DNA of 64,000 bases from Persicaria tinctoria (taxonomy: Eukaryota > Streptophyta > Magnoliopsida > Caryophyllales > Polygonaceae), in contig JBANSL010000004.1 of NCBI GenBank assembly GCA_037127255.1, positions 186,001 to 250,000 on the forward strand, given 5' to 3'. How positions within the stretch are numbered: position 1 is the first letter of the stretch; every line of letters starts with the position of its first letter. The position numbers were made by a program, and so were the translations under genes. Shown here in pieces: positions 10,749-24,600 of this stretch. The notes under the pieces are model-generated. The model ran no database searches. It was not told the DNA's origin and was given only the letters and a program-made list of their open reading frames with translations.

Positions 10749-12491
10749 ATTTTGGATTGCTTAAGATTTCGATATATTTTCGTGTACAATACCCTATGAG
10801 AAAATGGCGAAATATGCGACGGACGTAAAATAGGGAATATTAGTCTCCGATTCAATAAATACAATATAAAACTTGTATCTACCAAGTTACAGAGTCATTA
10901 GAGTTGAGGCTCTGCCATTTTGGATAGCTTAAGATTTCGATATATTTTCGTGTACAGTACCCTATGAGAAAATGGCGAAATATGCGACGGACTTAAAATA
11001 GGGAATATTGGTCTCCGATTCAATAAATACAATATAAAACTTGTATCTACCAAGTTACAGAATCATTAGAGTTGAGGCTCTACCATTTTGGATAGCTTAA
11101 GATTTCGATATATTTTCGTGTACAGTACCCTATGAGAAAATTGCGAAATATGCGACAGACTTAAAATAGGGAATATTGGTATCCGATTGAATAAATAGAA
11201 TATAAAACTTGTATCTACCAAGTTACAGAGTCATTAAGGTTGAGGCTCTGCCATTTTTGATTACTTAAGATTTCGATATATTTTCGTGTACAGTACCCTA
11301 TGAGAAAATGGCGAAATATGCGACGGACGTAAAATAGGGAATATTAGTCTCCGATTCAATAAATACAATATAAAACTTGTATCTACCAAGTTACAGAGTC
11401 ATTAGAGTTGAGGCTCTGCCATTTTGGATAGCTTAAGATTTCGATATATTTTCGTGTACAGTACCCTATGAGAAAATGGCGAAATATGCGACGGACTTAA
11501 AATAGGGAATATTGGTCTCCGATTTAATAAATACAATATAAAACTTGTATCTACCAAGTTACAGAGTCTTTAGAGTTGAGGCTCTGCCATTTTGGATAGC
11601 TTAAGATTTCGATATATTTTCGTGTACAGTACCCTATGAGAAAATTGCGAAATATGCGACATACTTAAAATAGGGAATATTGGTATCCGATTCAATAAAT
11701 AGAATATAAAACTTGTATCTACCAAGTTACAGAGTCATTAGGGTTGAGGCTCTGCCATTTTGGACTGCTTAAGATTTCGATATATTTTCGTGTACAGTAC
11801 CCTATGAGAAAATGGCGAAATATGCGACGGACTTAAAATAGGGAATATTGGTCTCCGATTCAATAAATACAATATAAAACTTGTATCTACCAAGTTACAG
11901 AGTCATTAGAGTTGAGGCTCTACCATTTTGGATAGCTTAAGATTTCGATATATTTTCGTGTACAATACCCTATGAGAAAATTGCAAAATATGCGACAGAC
12001 GTAAAATAGGGAATATTGGTATCCAATTCAATAAATAGAATAAAAAACTTGTATCTACCAAGTTACAGAGTCATTAGAGTTGAGGCTCTGCCATTTTGGA
12101 TAACTTAAGATTTCGATATATTTTCGTGTACAATACCCTATGAGAAAATTGCAAAATATGCGACAGACTTAAAATAGGGAATATTGGTCTCCGATTCAAT
12201 AAATACAATATAAAACTTGTATCTACCAAGTTACAGAATCATTAGAGTTGAGGCTCTGCCATTTTGGATTGCTTAAGATTTCGATATATTTTCGTGTACA
12301 GTACCCTATGAGAAAATTGCGAAATATGCGACGGACTTAAGACATGGAATATTGGTCTCCGATTCAATAAATACAATATAAAACTTGTATCTACCAAGTT
12401 ACAGAGTCATTAGAGTTGAGGCTCTGCCATTTTGGATAGCTTAAGATTTCGATATATTTTCGTGTACAGTACTCTATGAGAAAATGGCGAC
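10744..12491. repeat. Satellite, left-edge segment next to the retrotransposon
   Basis: About ten monomers. The first three are an ACGTAAAAT/TTAGTC type, a common type and a CTACC/TTGCG/GGTATCC type, the same order as at 12592 onward (offset 1848, 11 monomers). The monomer at 11248 shares the unusual TTTTTGATTAC start of 13096 but has a different right half, so the correspondence is mosaic. The retrotransposon cut the array at the left of this block. Confidence 0.7.
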
Positions 12492-15400
12492 ATATGCGAC
12501 GGACTTAAAACATGGAATATTGGTATCCGATTCAATAAACACAATATAAAACTTGTATCTACCAAGGTACAGAGTCATTAGAGTTGAGGCTCTGCCATTT
12601 TGGATTGCTTAAGATTTCGATATATTTTCGTGTACAATACCCTATGAGAAAATGGCGAAATATGCGACGGACGTAAAATAGGGAATATTAGTCTCCGATT
12701 CAATAAATACAATATAAAACTTGTATCTACCAAGTTACAGAGTCATTAGAGTTGAGGCTCTGCCATTTTGGATAGCTTAAGATTTCGATATATTTTCGTG
12801 TACAGTACCCTATGAGAAAATGGCGAAATATGCGACGGACTTAAAATAGGGAATATTGGTCTCCGATTCAATAAATACAATATAAAACTTGTATCTACCA
12901 AGTTACAGAATCATTAGAGTTGAGGCTCTACCATTTTGGATAGCTTAAGATTTCGATATATTTTCGTGTACAGTACCCTATGAGAAAATTGCGAAATATG
13001 CGACAGACTTAAAATAGGGAATATTGGTATCCGATTCAATAAATAGAATATAAAACTTGTATCTACCAAGTTACAGAGTCATTAGGGTTGAGGCTCTGCC
13101 ATTTTTGATTACTTAAGATTTCGATATATTTTCGTGTACAGTACCCTATGAGAAAATGGCGAAATATGCGACGGACTTAAAATAGGGAATATTGGTCTCC
13201 GATTCAATAAATACAATATAAAACTTGTATCTACCAAGTTACAGAGTCTTTAGAGTTGAGGCTCTGCCATTTTGGATAGCTTAAGATTTCGATATATTTT
13301 CGTGTACAGTACCCTATGAGAAAATGGCGAAATATGCGACGGACTTAAAATAGGGAATATTGGTCTCCGATTCAATAAATACAATATAAAACTTGTATCT
13401 ACCAAGTTACAGAGTCATTAGAGTTGAGGCTCTACCATTTTGGATAGCTTAAGATTTCGATATATTTTCGTGTACAGTACCCTATGAGAAAATTGCGAAA
13501 TATGCGACAGACTTAAAATAGGGAATATTGGTATCCGATTCAATAAATAGAATATAAAACTTGTATCTACCAAGTTACAGAGTCATTAGGGTTGAGGCTC
13601 TGCCATTTTGGATTGCTTAAGATTTCGATATATTTTCGTGTACAGTACCCTATGAGAAAATGACGAAATATGCGACGGACTTAAAACATGGAATATTGGT
13701 ATCCGATTCAATAAATACAATATAAAACTTGTATCTACCAAGTGACAGAGTCATTAGAGTTGAGGCTCTGCCATTTTGGATTGCTTAAGATTTCGATATA
13801 TTTTCGTGTACAGTACCCTATGAGAAAATGGCGAAATATGCGACGGACGTAAAATAGGGAATATTAGTCTCCGATTCAATAAATACAATATAAAACTTGT
13901 ATCTACCAAGTTACAGAGTCATTAGAGTTGAGGCTCTGCCATTTTGGATAGCTTAAGATTTCGATATATTTTCGTGTACAGTACCCTATGAGAAAATGGC
14001 GAAATATGCGACGGACTTAAAATAGGGAATATTGGTCTCCGATTTAATAAATACAATATAAAACTTGTATCTACCAAGTTACAGAGTCTTTAGAGTTGAG
14101 GCTCTGCCATTTTGGATAGCTTAAGATTTCGATATATTTTCGTGTACAGTACCCTATGAGAAAATGGCGAAATATGCGACGGACTTAAAACATGGAATAT
14201 TGGTATCCGATTCAATAAACACAATATAAAACTTGTATCTACCAAGGTACAGAGTCATTAGAGTTGAGGCTCTGCCATTTTGGATTGCTTAAGATTTCGA
14301 TATATTTTCGTGTACAATACCCTATGAGAAAATGGCGAAATATGCGACGGACGTAAAATAGGGAATATTAGTCTCCGATTCAATAAATACAATATAAAAC
14401 TTGTATCTACCAAGTTACAGAGTCATTAGAGTTGAGGCTCTGCCATTTTGGATAGCTTAAGATTTCGATATATTTTCGTGTACAGTACCCTATGAGAAAA
14501 TGGCGAAATATGCGACGGACTTAAAATAGGGAATATTGGTCTCCGATTCAATAAATACAATATAAAACTTGTATCTACCAAGTTACAGAATCATTAGAGT
14601 TGAGGCTCTACCATTTTGGATAGCTTAAGATTTCGATATATTTTCGTGTACAGTACCCTATGAGAAAATTGCGAAATATGCGACAGACTTAAAATAGGGA
14701 ATATTGGTATCCGATTCAATAAATAGAATATAAAACTTGTATCTACCAAGTTACAGAGTCATTAGGGTTGAGGCTCTGCCATTTTTGATTACTTAAGATT
14801 TCGATATATTTTCGTGTACAGTACCCTATGAGAAAATGGCGAAATATGCGACGGACTTAAAATAGGGAATATTGGTCTCCGATTCAATAAATACAATATA
14901 AAACTTGTATCTACCAAGTTACAGAGTCTTTAGAGTTGAGGCTCTGCCATTTTGGATAGCTTAAGATTTCGATATATTTTCGTGTACAGTACCCTATGAG
15001 AAAATGGCGAAATATGCGACGGACTTAAAATAGGGAATATTGGTCTCCGATTCAATAAATACAATATAAAACTTGTATCTACCAAGTTACAGAGTCATTA
15101 GAGTTGAGGCTCTACCATTTTGGATAGCTTAAGATTTCGATATATTTTCGTGTACAGTACCCTATGAGAAAATTGCGAAATATGCGACAGACTTAAAATA
15201 GGGAATATTGGTATCCGATTCAATAAATAGAATATAAAACTTGTATCTACCAAGTTACAGAGTCATTAGGGTTGAGGCTCTGCCATTTTGGATTGCTTAA
15301 GATTTCGATATATTTTCGTGTACAGTACCCTATGAGAAAATGACGAAATATGCGACGGACTTAAAACATGGAATATTGGTATCCGATTCAATAAATACAA

Positions 15401-15870
15401 TATAAAACTTGTATCTACCAAGTGACAGAGTCATTAGAGTTGAGGCTCTGCCATTTTGGATTGCTTAAGATTTCGATATATTTTCGTGTACAGTACCCTA
15501 TGAGAAAATGGCGAAATATGCGACGGACGTAAAATAGGGAATATTAGTCTCCGATTCAATAAATACAATATAAAACTTGTATCTACCAAGTTACAGAGTC
15601 ATTAGAGTTGAGGCTCTGCCATTTTGGATAGCTTAAGATTTCGATATATTTTCGTGTACAGTACCCTATGAGAAAATGGCGAAATATGCGACGGACTTAA
15701 AATAGGGAATATTGGTCTCCGATTTAATAAATACAATATAAAACTTGTATCTACCAAGTTACAGAGTCTTTAGAGTTGAGGCTCTGCCATTTTGGATAGC
15801 TTAAGATTTCGATATATTTTCGTGTACAGTACCCTATGAGAAAATGGCGAAATATGCGACGGACTTAAAA
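12492..15870. repeat. Tandem duplication of a 10-monomer (1680-bp) unit
   Basis: 12492..14190 matches 14172..15870 at a constant 1680-bp offset, with no difference seen line by line. Shared rare variants include TTTTTGATTAC, AGTGACAGAG, CGATTTAATA and TGACGAAAT. A CAAGGTAC variant is also present at both 12566 and 14246. Identity breaks at 12491 on the left and 14190/15870 on the right, placing the exchange between copies within 14172..14190 (monomer positions about 69-87). Confidence 0.85.
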
Positions 15871-18800
15871 TAGGGAATATTGGTCTCCGATTCAATAAAT
15901 ACAATATAAAACTTGTATCTACCAAGTTACAGAGTCATTAGAGTTGAGGCTCTACCATTTTGGATAGCATAAGATTTCGATATATTTTCGTGTACAGTAC
16001 CCTATGAGAAAATGGCGAAATATGCGACGGACTTAAAATAGAGAATATTGGTCTCCGATTCAATAAATACAATATAAAACTTGTATCTACCAAGTTACAG
16101 AGTCATTAGAGTTGAGGCTCTACCATTTTGGATAGCTTAAGATTTCGATATATTTTCGTGTACAATACCCTATGAGAAAATTGCAAAATATGCGACAGAC
16201 TTAAAATAGGGAATATTGGTATCCGATTCAATAAATAGAATAAAAAACTTGTATCTACCAAGTTACAGAGTCATTAGAGTTGAGGCTCTGCCATTTTGGA
16301 TAGCTTAAGATTTCGATATATTTTCGTGTACAATACCCTATGAGAAAATTGCAAAATATGCGACAGACTTAAAATAGGGAATATTGGTCTCCGATTCAAT
16401 AAATACAATATAAAACTTGTATCTACCAAGTTACAGAATCATTAGAGTTGAGGCTCTGCCATTTTGGATTGCTTAAGATTTCGATATATTTTCGTGTACA
16501 GTACCCTATGAGAAAATTGCGAAATATGCGACGGACTTAAGACATGGAATATTGGTCTCCGATTCAATAAATACAATATAAAACTTGTATCTACCAAGTT
16601 ACAGAGTCATTAGAGTTGAGGCTCTGCCATTTTGGATAGCTTAAGATTTCGATATATTTTCGTGTACAGTACTCTATGAGAAAATGGCGACATATGCGAC
16701 GGACTTAAAACATGGAATATTGGTATCCGATTCAATAAACACAATATAAAACTTGTATCTACCAAGTTACAGAGTCATTAGAGTTGAGGCTCTGCCATTT
16801 TGGATTGCTTAAGATTTCGATATATTTTCGTGTACAATACCCTATGAGAAAATGGCGAAATATGCGACGGACGTAAAATAGGGAATATTAGTCTCCGATT
16901 CAATAAATACAATATAAAACTTGTATCTACCAAGTTACAGAGTCATTAGAGTTGAGGCTCTGCCATTTTGGATAGCTTAAGATTTCGATATATTTTCGTG
17001 TACAGTACCCTATGAGAAAATGGCGAAATATGCGACGGACTTAAAATAGGGAATATTGGTCTCCGATTCAATAAATACAATATAAAACTTGTATCTACCA
17101 AGTTACAGAATCATTAGAGTTGAGGCTCTACCATTTTGGATAGCTTAAGATTTCGATATATTTTCGTGTACAGTACCCTATGAGAAAATGACGAAATATG
17201 CGACGGACTTAAAACATGGAATATTGGTATCCGATTCAATAAATACAATATAAAACTTGTATCTACCAAGTGACAGAGTCATTAGAGTTGAGGCTCTGCC
17301 ATTTTGGATTGCTTAAGATTTCGATATATTTTCGTGTACAGTACCCTATGAGAAAATGGCGAAATATGCGACGGACGTAAAATAGGGAATATTAGTCTCC
17401 GATTCAATAAATACAATATAAAACTTGTATCTACCAAGTTACAGAGTCATTAGAGTTGAGGCTCTGCCATTTTTGATAGCTTAAGATTTCGATATATTTT
17501 CGTGTACAGTACCCTATGAGAAAATGGCGAAATATGCGACGGACTTAAAATAGGGAATATTGGTCTCCGATTTAATAAATACAATATAAAACTTGTATCT
17601 ACCAAGTTACAGAGTCTTTAGAGTTGAGGCTCTGCCATTTTGGATAGCTTAAGATTTCGATATATTTTCGTGTACAGTACCCTATGAGAAAATGGCGAAA
17701 TATGCGACGGACTTAAAATAGGGAATATTGGTCTCCGATTCAATAAATACAATATAAAACTTGTATCTACCAAGTTACAGAGTCATTAGAGTTGAGGCTC
17801 TACCATTTTGGATAGCATAAGATTTCGATATATTTTCGTGTACAGTACCCTATGAGAAAATGGCGAAATATGCGACGGACTTAAAATAGGGAATATTGGT
17901 CTCCGATTCAATAAATACAATATAAAACTTGTATCTACCAAGTTACAGAGTCATTAGAGTTGAGGCTCTACCATTTTGGATAGCTTAAGATTTCGATATA
18001 TTTTCGTGTACAATACCCTATGAGAAAATTGCAAAATATGCGACAGACTTAAAATAGGGAATATTGGTATCCGATTCAATAAATAGAATAAAAAACTTGT
18101 ATCTACCAAGTTACAGAGTCATTAGAGTTGAGGCTCTGCCATTTTGGATAGCTTAAGATTTCGATATATTTTCGTGTACAATACCCTATGAGAAAATTGC
18201 AAAATATGCGACAGACTTAAAATAGGGAATATTGGTCTCCGATTCAATAAATACAATATAAAACTTGTATCTACCAAGTTACAGAATCATTAGAGTTGAG
18301 GCTCTGCCATTTTGGATTGCTTAAGATTTCGATATATTTTCGTGTACAGTACCCTATGAGAAAATTGCGAAATATGCGACGGACTTAAGACATGGAATAT
18401 TGGTCTCCGATTCAATAAATACAATATAAAACTTGTATCTACCAAGTTACAGAGTCATTAGAGTTGAGGCTCTGCCATTTTGGATAGCTTAAGATTTCGA
18501 TATATTTTCGTGTACAGTACTCTATGAGAAAATGGCGACATATGCGACGGACTTAAAACATGGAATATTGGTATCCGATTCAATAAACACAATATAAAAC
18601 TTGTATCTACCAAGTTACAGAGTCATTAGAGTTGAGGCTCTGCCATTTTGGATTGCTTAAGATTTCGATATATTTTCGTGTACAATACCCTATGAGAAAA
18701 TGGCGAAATATGCGACGGACGTAAAATAGGGAATATTAGTCTCCGATTCAATAAATACAATATAAAACTTGTATCTACCAAGTTACAGAGTCATTAGAGT

Positions 18801-21800
18801 TGAGGCTCTGCCATTTTGGATAGCTTAAGATTTCGATATATTTTCGTGTACAGTACCCTATGAGAAAATGGCGAAATATGCGACGGACTTAAAATAGGGA
18901 ATATTGGTCTCCGATTCAATAAATACAATATAAAACTTGTATCTACCAAGTTACAGAATCATTAGAGTTGAGGCTCTACCATTTTGGATAGCTTAAGATT
19001 TCGATATATTTTCGTGTACAGTACCCTATGAGAAAATTGCGAAATATGCGACAGACTTAAAATAGGGAATATTGGTATCCGATTCAATAAATAGAATATA
19101 AAACTTGTATCTACCAAGTTACAGAGTCATTAGGGTTGAGGCTCTGCCATTTTGGATTACTTAAGATTTCGATATATTTTCGTGTACAGTACCCTATGAG
19201 AAAATGGCGAAATATGCGACGGACTTAAAATAGGGAATATTGGTCTCCGATTCAATAAATACAATATAAAACTTGTATCTACCAAGTTACAGAGTCTTTA
19301 GAGTTGAGGCTCTGCCATTTTGGATAGCTTAAGATTTCGATATATTTTCGTGTACAGTACCCTATGAGAAAATGGCGAAATATGCGACGGACTTAAAATA
19401 GGGAATATTGGTCTCCGATTCAATAAATACAATATAAAACTTGTATCTACCAAGTTACAGAGTCATTAGAGTTGAGGCTCTACCATTTTGGATAGCTTAA
19501 GATTTCGATATATTTTCGTGTACAGTACCCTATGAGAAAATTGCGAAATATGCGACAGACTTAAAATAGGGAATATTGGTATCCGATTCAATAAATAGAA
19601 TATGAAACTTGTATCTACCAAGTTACAGAGTCATTAGGGTTGAGGCTCTGCCATTTTGGATTGCTTAAGATTTCGATATATTTTCGTGTACAGTACCCTA
19701 TGAGAAAATGACGAAATATGCGACGGACTTAAAACATGGAATATTGGTATCCGATTCAATAAATACAATATAAAACTTGTATCTACCAAGTGACAGAGTC
19801 ATTAGAGTTGAGGCTCTGCTATTTTGGATTGCTTAAGATTTCGATATATTTTCGTGTACAGTACCCTATGAGAAAATGGCGAAATATGCGACGGACGTAA
19901 AATAGGGAATATTAGTCTCCGATTCAATAAATACAATATAAAACTTGTATCTACCAAGTTACAGAGTCATTAGAGTTGAGGCTCTGCCATTTTGGATAGC
20001 TTAAGATTTCGATATATTTTCGTGTACAGTACCCTATGAGAAAATGGCGAAATATGCGACGGACTTAAAATAGGGAATATTGGTCTCCGATTTAATAAAT
20101 ACAATATAAAACTTGTATCTACCAAGTTACAGAGTCTTTAGAGTTGAGGCTCTGCCATTTTGGATAGCTTAAGATTTCGATATATTTTCGTGTACAGTAC
20201 CCTATGAGAAAATGGCGAAATATGCGACGGACTTAAAATAGGGAATATTGGTCTCCGATTCAATAAATACAATATAAAACTTGTATCTACCAAGTTACAG
20301 AGTCATTAGAGTTGAGGCTCTACCATTTTGGATAGCATAAGATTTCGATATATTTTCGTGTACAGTACCCTATGAGAAAATGGCGAAATATGCGACGGAC
20401 TTAAAATAGGGAATATTGGTCTCCGATTCAATAAATACAATATAAAACTTGTATCTACCAAGTTACAGAGTCATTAGAGTTGAGGCTCTACCATTTTGGA
20501 TAGCTTAAGATTTCGATATATTTTCGTGTACAATACCCTATGAGAAAATTGCAAAATATGCGACAGACTTAAAATAGGGAATATTGGTATCCGATTCAAT
20601 AAATAGAATAAAAAACTTGTATCTACCAAGTTACAGAGTCATTAGAGTTGAGGCTCTGCCATTTTGGATAGCTTAAGATTTCGATATATTTTCGTGTACA
20701 ATACCCTATGAGAAAATTGCAAAATATGCGACAGACTTAAAATAGGGAATATTGGTCTCCGATTCAATAAACAAAATATAAAACTTGTATCTACCAAGTT
20801 ACAGAATCATTAGAGTTGAGGCTCTGCCATTTTGGATTGCTTAAGATTTCGATATATTTTCGTGTACAGTACCCTATGAGAAAATTGCGAAATATGCGAC
20901 GGACTTAAGACATGGAATATTGGTCTCCGATTCAATAAATACAATATAAAACTTGTATCTACCAAGTTACAGAGTCATTAGAGTTGAGGCTCTGCCATTT
21001 TGGATAGCTTAAGATTTCGATATATTTTCGTGTACAGTACTCTATGAGAAAATGGCGACATATGCGACGGACTTAAAACATGGAATATTGGTATCCGATT
21101 CAATAAACACAATATAAAACTTGTATCTACCAAGTTACAGAGTCATTAGAGTTGAGGCTCTGCCATTTTGGATTGCTTAAGATTTCGATATATTTTCGTG
21201 TACAATACCCTATGAGAAAATGGCGAAATATGCGACGGACGTAAAATAGGGAATATTAGTCTCCGATTCAATAAATACAATATAAAACTTGTATCTACCA
21301 AGTTACAGAGTCATTAGAGTTGAGGCTCTGCCATTTTGGATAGCTTAAGATTTCGATATATTTTCGTGTACAGTACCCTATGAGAAAATGGCGAAATATG
21401 CGACGGACTTAAAATAGGGAATATTGGTCTCCGATTCAATAAATACAATATAAAACTTGTATCTACCAAGTTACAGAATCATTAGAGTTGAGGCTCTACC
21501 ATTTTGGATAGCTTAAGATTTCGATATATTTTCGTGTACAGTACCCTATGAGAAAATGACGAAATATGCGACGGACTTAAAACATGGAATATTGGTATCC
21601 GATTCAATAAATACAATATAAAACTTGTATCTACCAAGTGACAGAGTCATTAGAGTTGAGGCTCTGCCATTTTGGATTGCTTAAGATTTCGATATATTTT
21701 CGTGTACAGTACCCTATGAGAAAATGGCGAAATATGCGACGGACGTAAAATAGGGAATATTAGTCTCCGATTCAATAAATACAATATAAAACTTGTATCT

Positions 21801-24600
21801 ACCAAGTTACAGAGTCATTAGAGTTGAGGCTCTGCCATTTTGGATAGCTTAAGATTTCGATATATTTTCGTGTACAGTACCCTATGAGAAAATGGCGAAA
21901 TATGCGACGGACTTAAAATAGGGAATATTGGTCTCCGATTTAATAAATACAATATAAAACTTGTATCTACCAAGTTACAGAGTCTTTAGAGTTGAGGCTC
22001 TGCCATTTTGGATAGCTTAAGATTTCGATATATTTTCGTGTACAGTACCCTATGAGAAAATGGCGAAATATGCGACGGACTTAAAATAGGGAATATTGGT
22101 CTCCGATTCAATAAATACAATATAAAACTTGTATCTACCAAGTTACAGAGTCATTAGAGTTGAGGCTCTACCATTTTGGATAGCATAAGATTTCGATATA
22201 TTTTCGTGTACAGTACCCTATGAGAAAATGGCGAAATATGCGACGGACTTAAAATAGGGAATATTGGTCTCCGATTCAATAAATACAATATAAAACTTGT
22301 ATCTACCAAGTTACAGAGTCATTAGAGTTCAGGCTCTACCATTTTGGATAGCTTAAGATTTCGATATATTTTCGTGTACAATACCCTATGAGAAAATTGC
22401 AAAATATGCGACAGACTTAAAATAGGGAATATTGGTATCCGATTCAATAAATAGAATAAAAAACTTGTATCTACCAAGTTACAGAGTCATTAGAGTTGAG
22501 GCTCTGCCATTTTGGATAGCTTAAGATTTCGATATATTTTCGTGTACAATACCCTATGAGAAAATTGCAAAATATGCGACAGACTTAAAATAGGGAATAT
22601 TGGTCTCCGATTCAATAAATACAATATAAAACTTGTATCTACCAAGTTACAGAATCATTAGAGTTGAGGCTCTGCCATTTTGGATTGCTTAAGATTTCGA
22701 TATATTTTCGTGTACAGTACCCTATGAGAAAATTGCGAAATATGCGACGGACTTAAGACATGGAATATTGGTCTCCGATTCAATAAATACAATATAAAAC
22801 TTGTATCTACCAAGTTACAGAGTCATTAGAGTTGAGGCTCTGCCATTTTGGATAGCTTAAGATTTCGATATATTTTCGTGTACAGTACTCTATGAGAAAA
22901 TGGCGACATATGCGACGGACTTAAAACATGGAATATTGGTATCCGATTCAATAAACACAATATAAAACTTGTATCTACCAAGTTACAGAGTCATTAGAGT
23001 TGAGGCTCTGCCATTTTGGATTGCTTAAGATTTCGATATATTTTCGTGTACAATACCCTATGAGAAAATGGCGAAATATGCGACGGACGTAAAATAGGGA
23101 ATATTAGTCTCCGATTCAATAAATACAATATAAAACTTGTATCTACCAAGTTACAGAGTCATTAGAGTTGAGGCTCTGCCATTTTGGATAGCTTAAGATT
23201 TCGATATATTTTCGTGTACAGTACCCTATGAGAAAATGGCGAAATATGCGACGGACTTAAAATAGGGAATATTGGTCTCCGATTCAATAAATACAATATA
23301 AAACTTGTATCTACCAAGTTACAGAATCATTAGAGTTGAGGCTCTACCATTTTGGATAGCTTAAGATTTCGATATATTTTCGTGTACAGTACCCTATGAG
23401 AAAATTGCGAAATATGCGACAGACTTAAAATAGGGAATATTGGTATCCGATTCAATAAATAGAATATAAAACTTGTATCTACCAAGTTACAGAGTCATTA
23501 GGGTTGAGGCTCTGCCATTTTGGATTACTTAAGATTTCGATATATTTTCGTGTACAGTACCCTATGAGAAAATGGCGAAATATGCGACGGACTTAAAATA
23601 GGGAATATTGGTCTCCGATTCAATAAATACAATATAAAACTTGTATCTACCAAGTTACAGAGTCTTTAGAGTTGAGGCTCTGCCATTTTGGATAGCTTAA
23701 GATTTCGATATATTTTCGTGTACAGTACCCTATGAGAAAATGGCGAAATATGCGACGGACTTAAAATAGGGAATATTGGTCTCCGATTCAATAAATACAA
23801 TATAAAACTTGTATCTACCAAGTTACAGAGTCATTAGAGTTGAGGCTCTACCATTTTGGATAGCTTAAGATTTCGATATATTTTCGTGTACAGTACCCTA
23901 TGAGAAAATTGCGAAATATGCGACAGACTTAAAATAGGGAATATTGGTATCCGATTCAATAAATAGAATATGAAACTTGTATCTACCAAGTTACAGAGTC
24001 ATTAGGGTTGAGGCTCTGCCATTTTGGATTGCTTAAGATTTCGATATATTTTCGTGTACAGTACCCTATGAGAAAATGACGAAATATGCGACGGACTTAA
24101 AACATGGAATATTGGTATCCGATTCAATAAATACAATATAAAACTTGTATCTACCAAGTGACAGAGTCATTAGAGTTGAGGCTCTGCTATTTTGGATTGC
24201 TTAAGATTTCGATATATTTTCGTGTACAGTACCCTATGAGAAAATGGCGAAATATGCGTCGTACGTAAAATAGGGAATATTAGTCTCCGATTCAATAAAT
24301 ACAATATAAAACTTGTATCTACGAAGTTACAGAGTCATTAGAGTTGAGGCTCTGCCATTTTGGATAGCTTAAGATTTCGATATATTTTCGTGTACAGTAC
24401 CCTATGAGAAAATGGCGAAATATGCGACGGACTTAAAATAGGGAATATTGGTCTCCGATTTAATAAATACAATATAAAACTTGTATCTACCAAGTTACAG
24501 AGTCTTTAGAGTTGAGGCTCTGCCATTTTGGATAGCTTAAGATTTCGATATATTTTCGTGTACAGTACCCTATGAGAAAATTGCGAAATATGCGACATAC
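15871..24600. repeat. Composite 26-monomer HOR (4368 bp) made of a 15-mer and an 11-mer
   Basis: The rare word ACTTAAGACATGG recurs with GACATGG at about 16541, 18389, 20909 and 22757, giving spacings of 1848, 2520 and 1848 bp (11, 15 and 11 monomers). Two further private variants, TATGAAAC (19601 and 23969) and CTGCTATT (near 19816 and 24184), are each 4368 bp apart, which shows that the 15+11 composite itself was duplicated. The 11-mer looks like the 15-mer with four monomers deleted. Its junction monomer (17128, again near 21496) has a CTACC...ATAGC left end joined to a TGACGAAAT right part. Outer limits are approximate. A cluster of private substitutions (GCGTCGTACG) marks 24258..24265. 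Confidence 0.8.
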
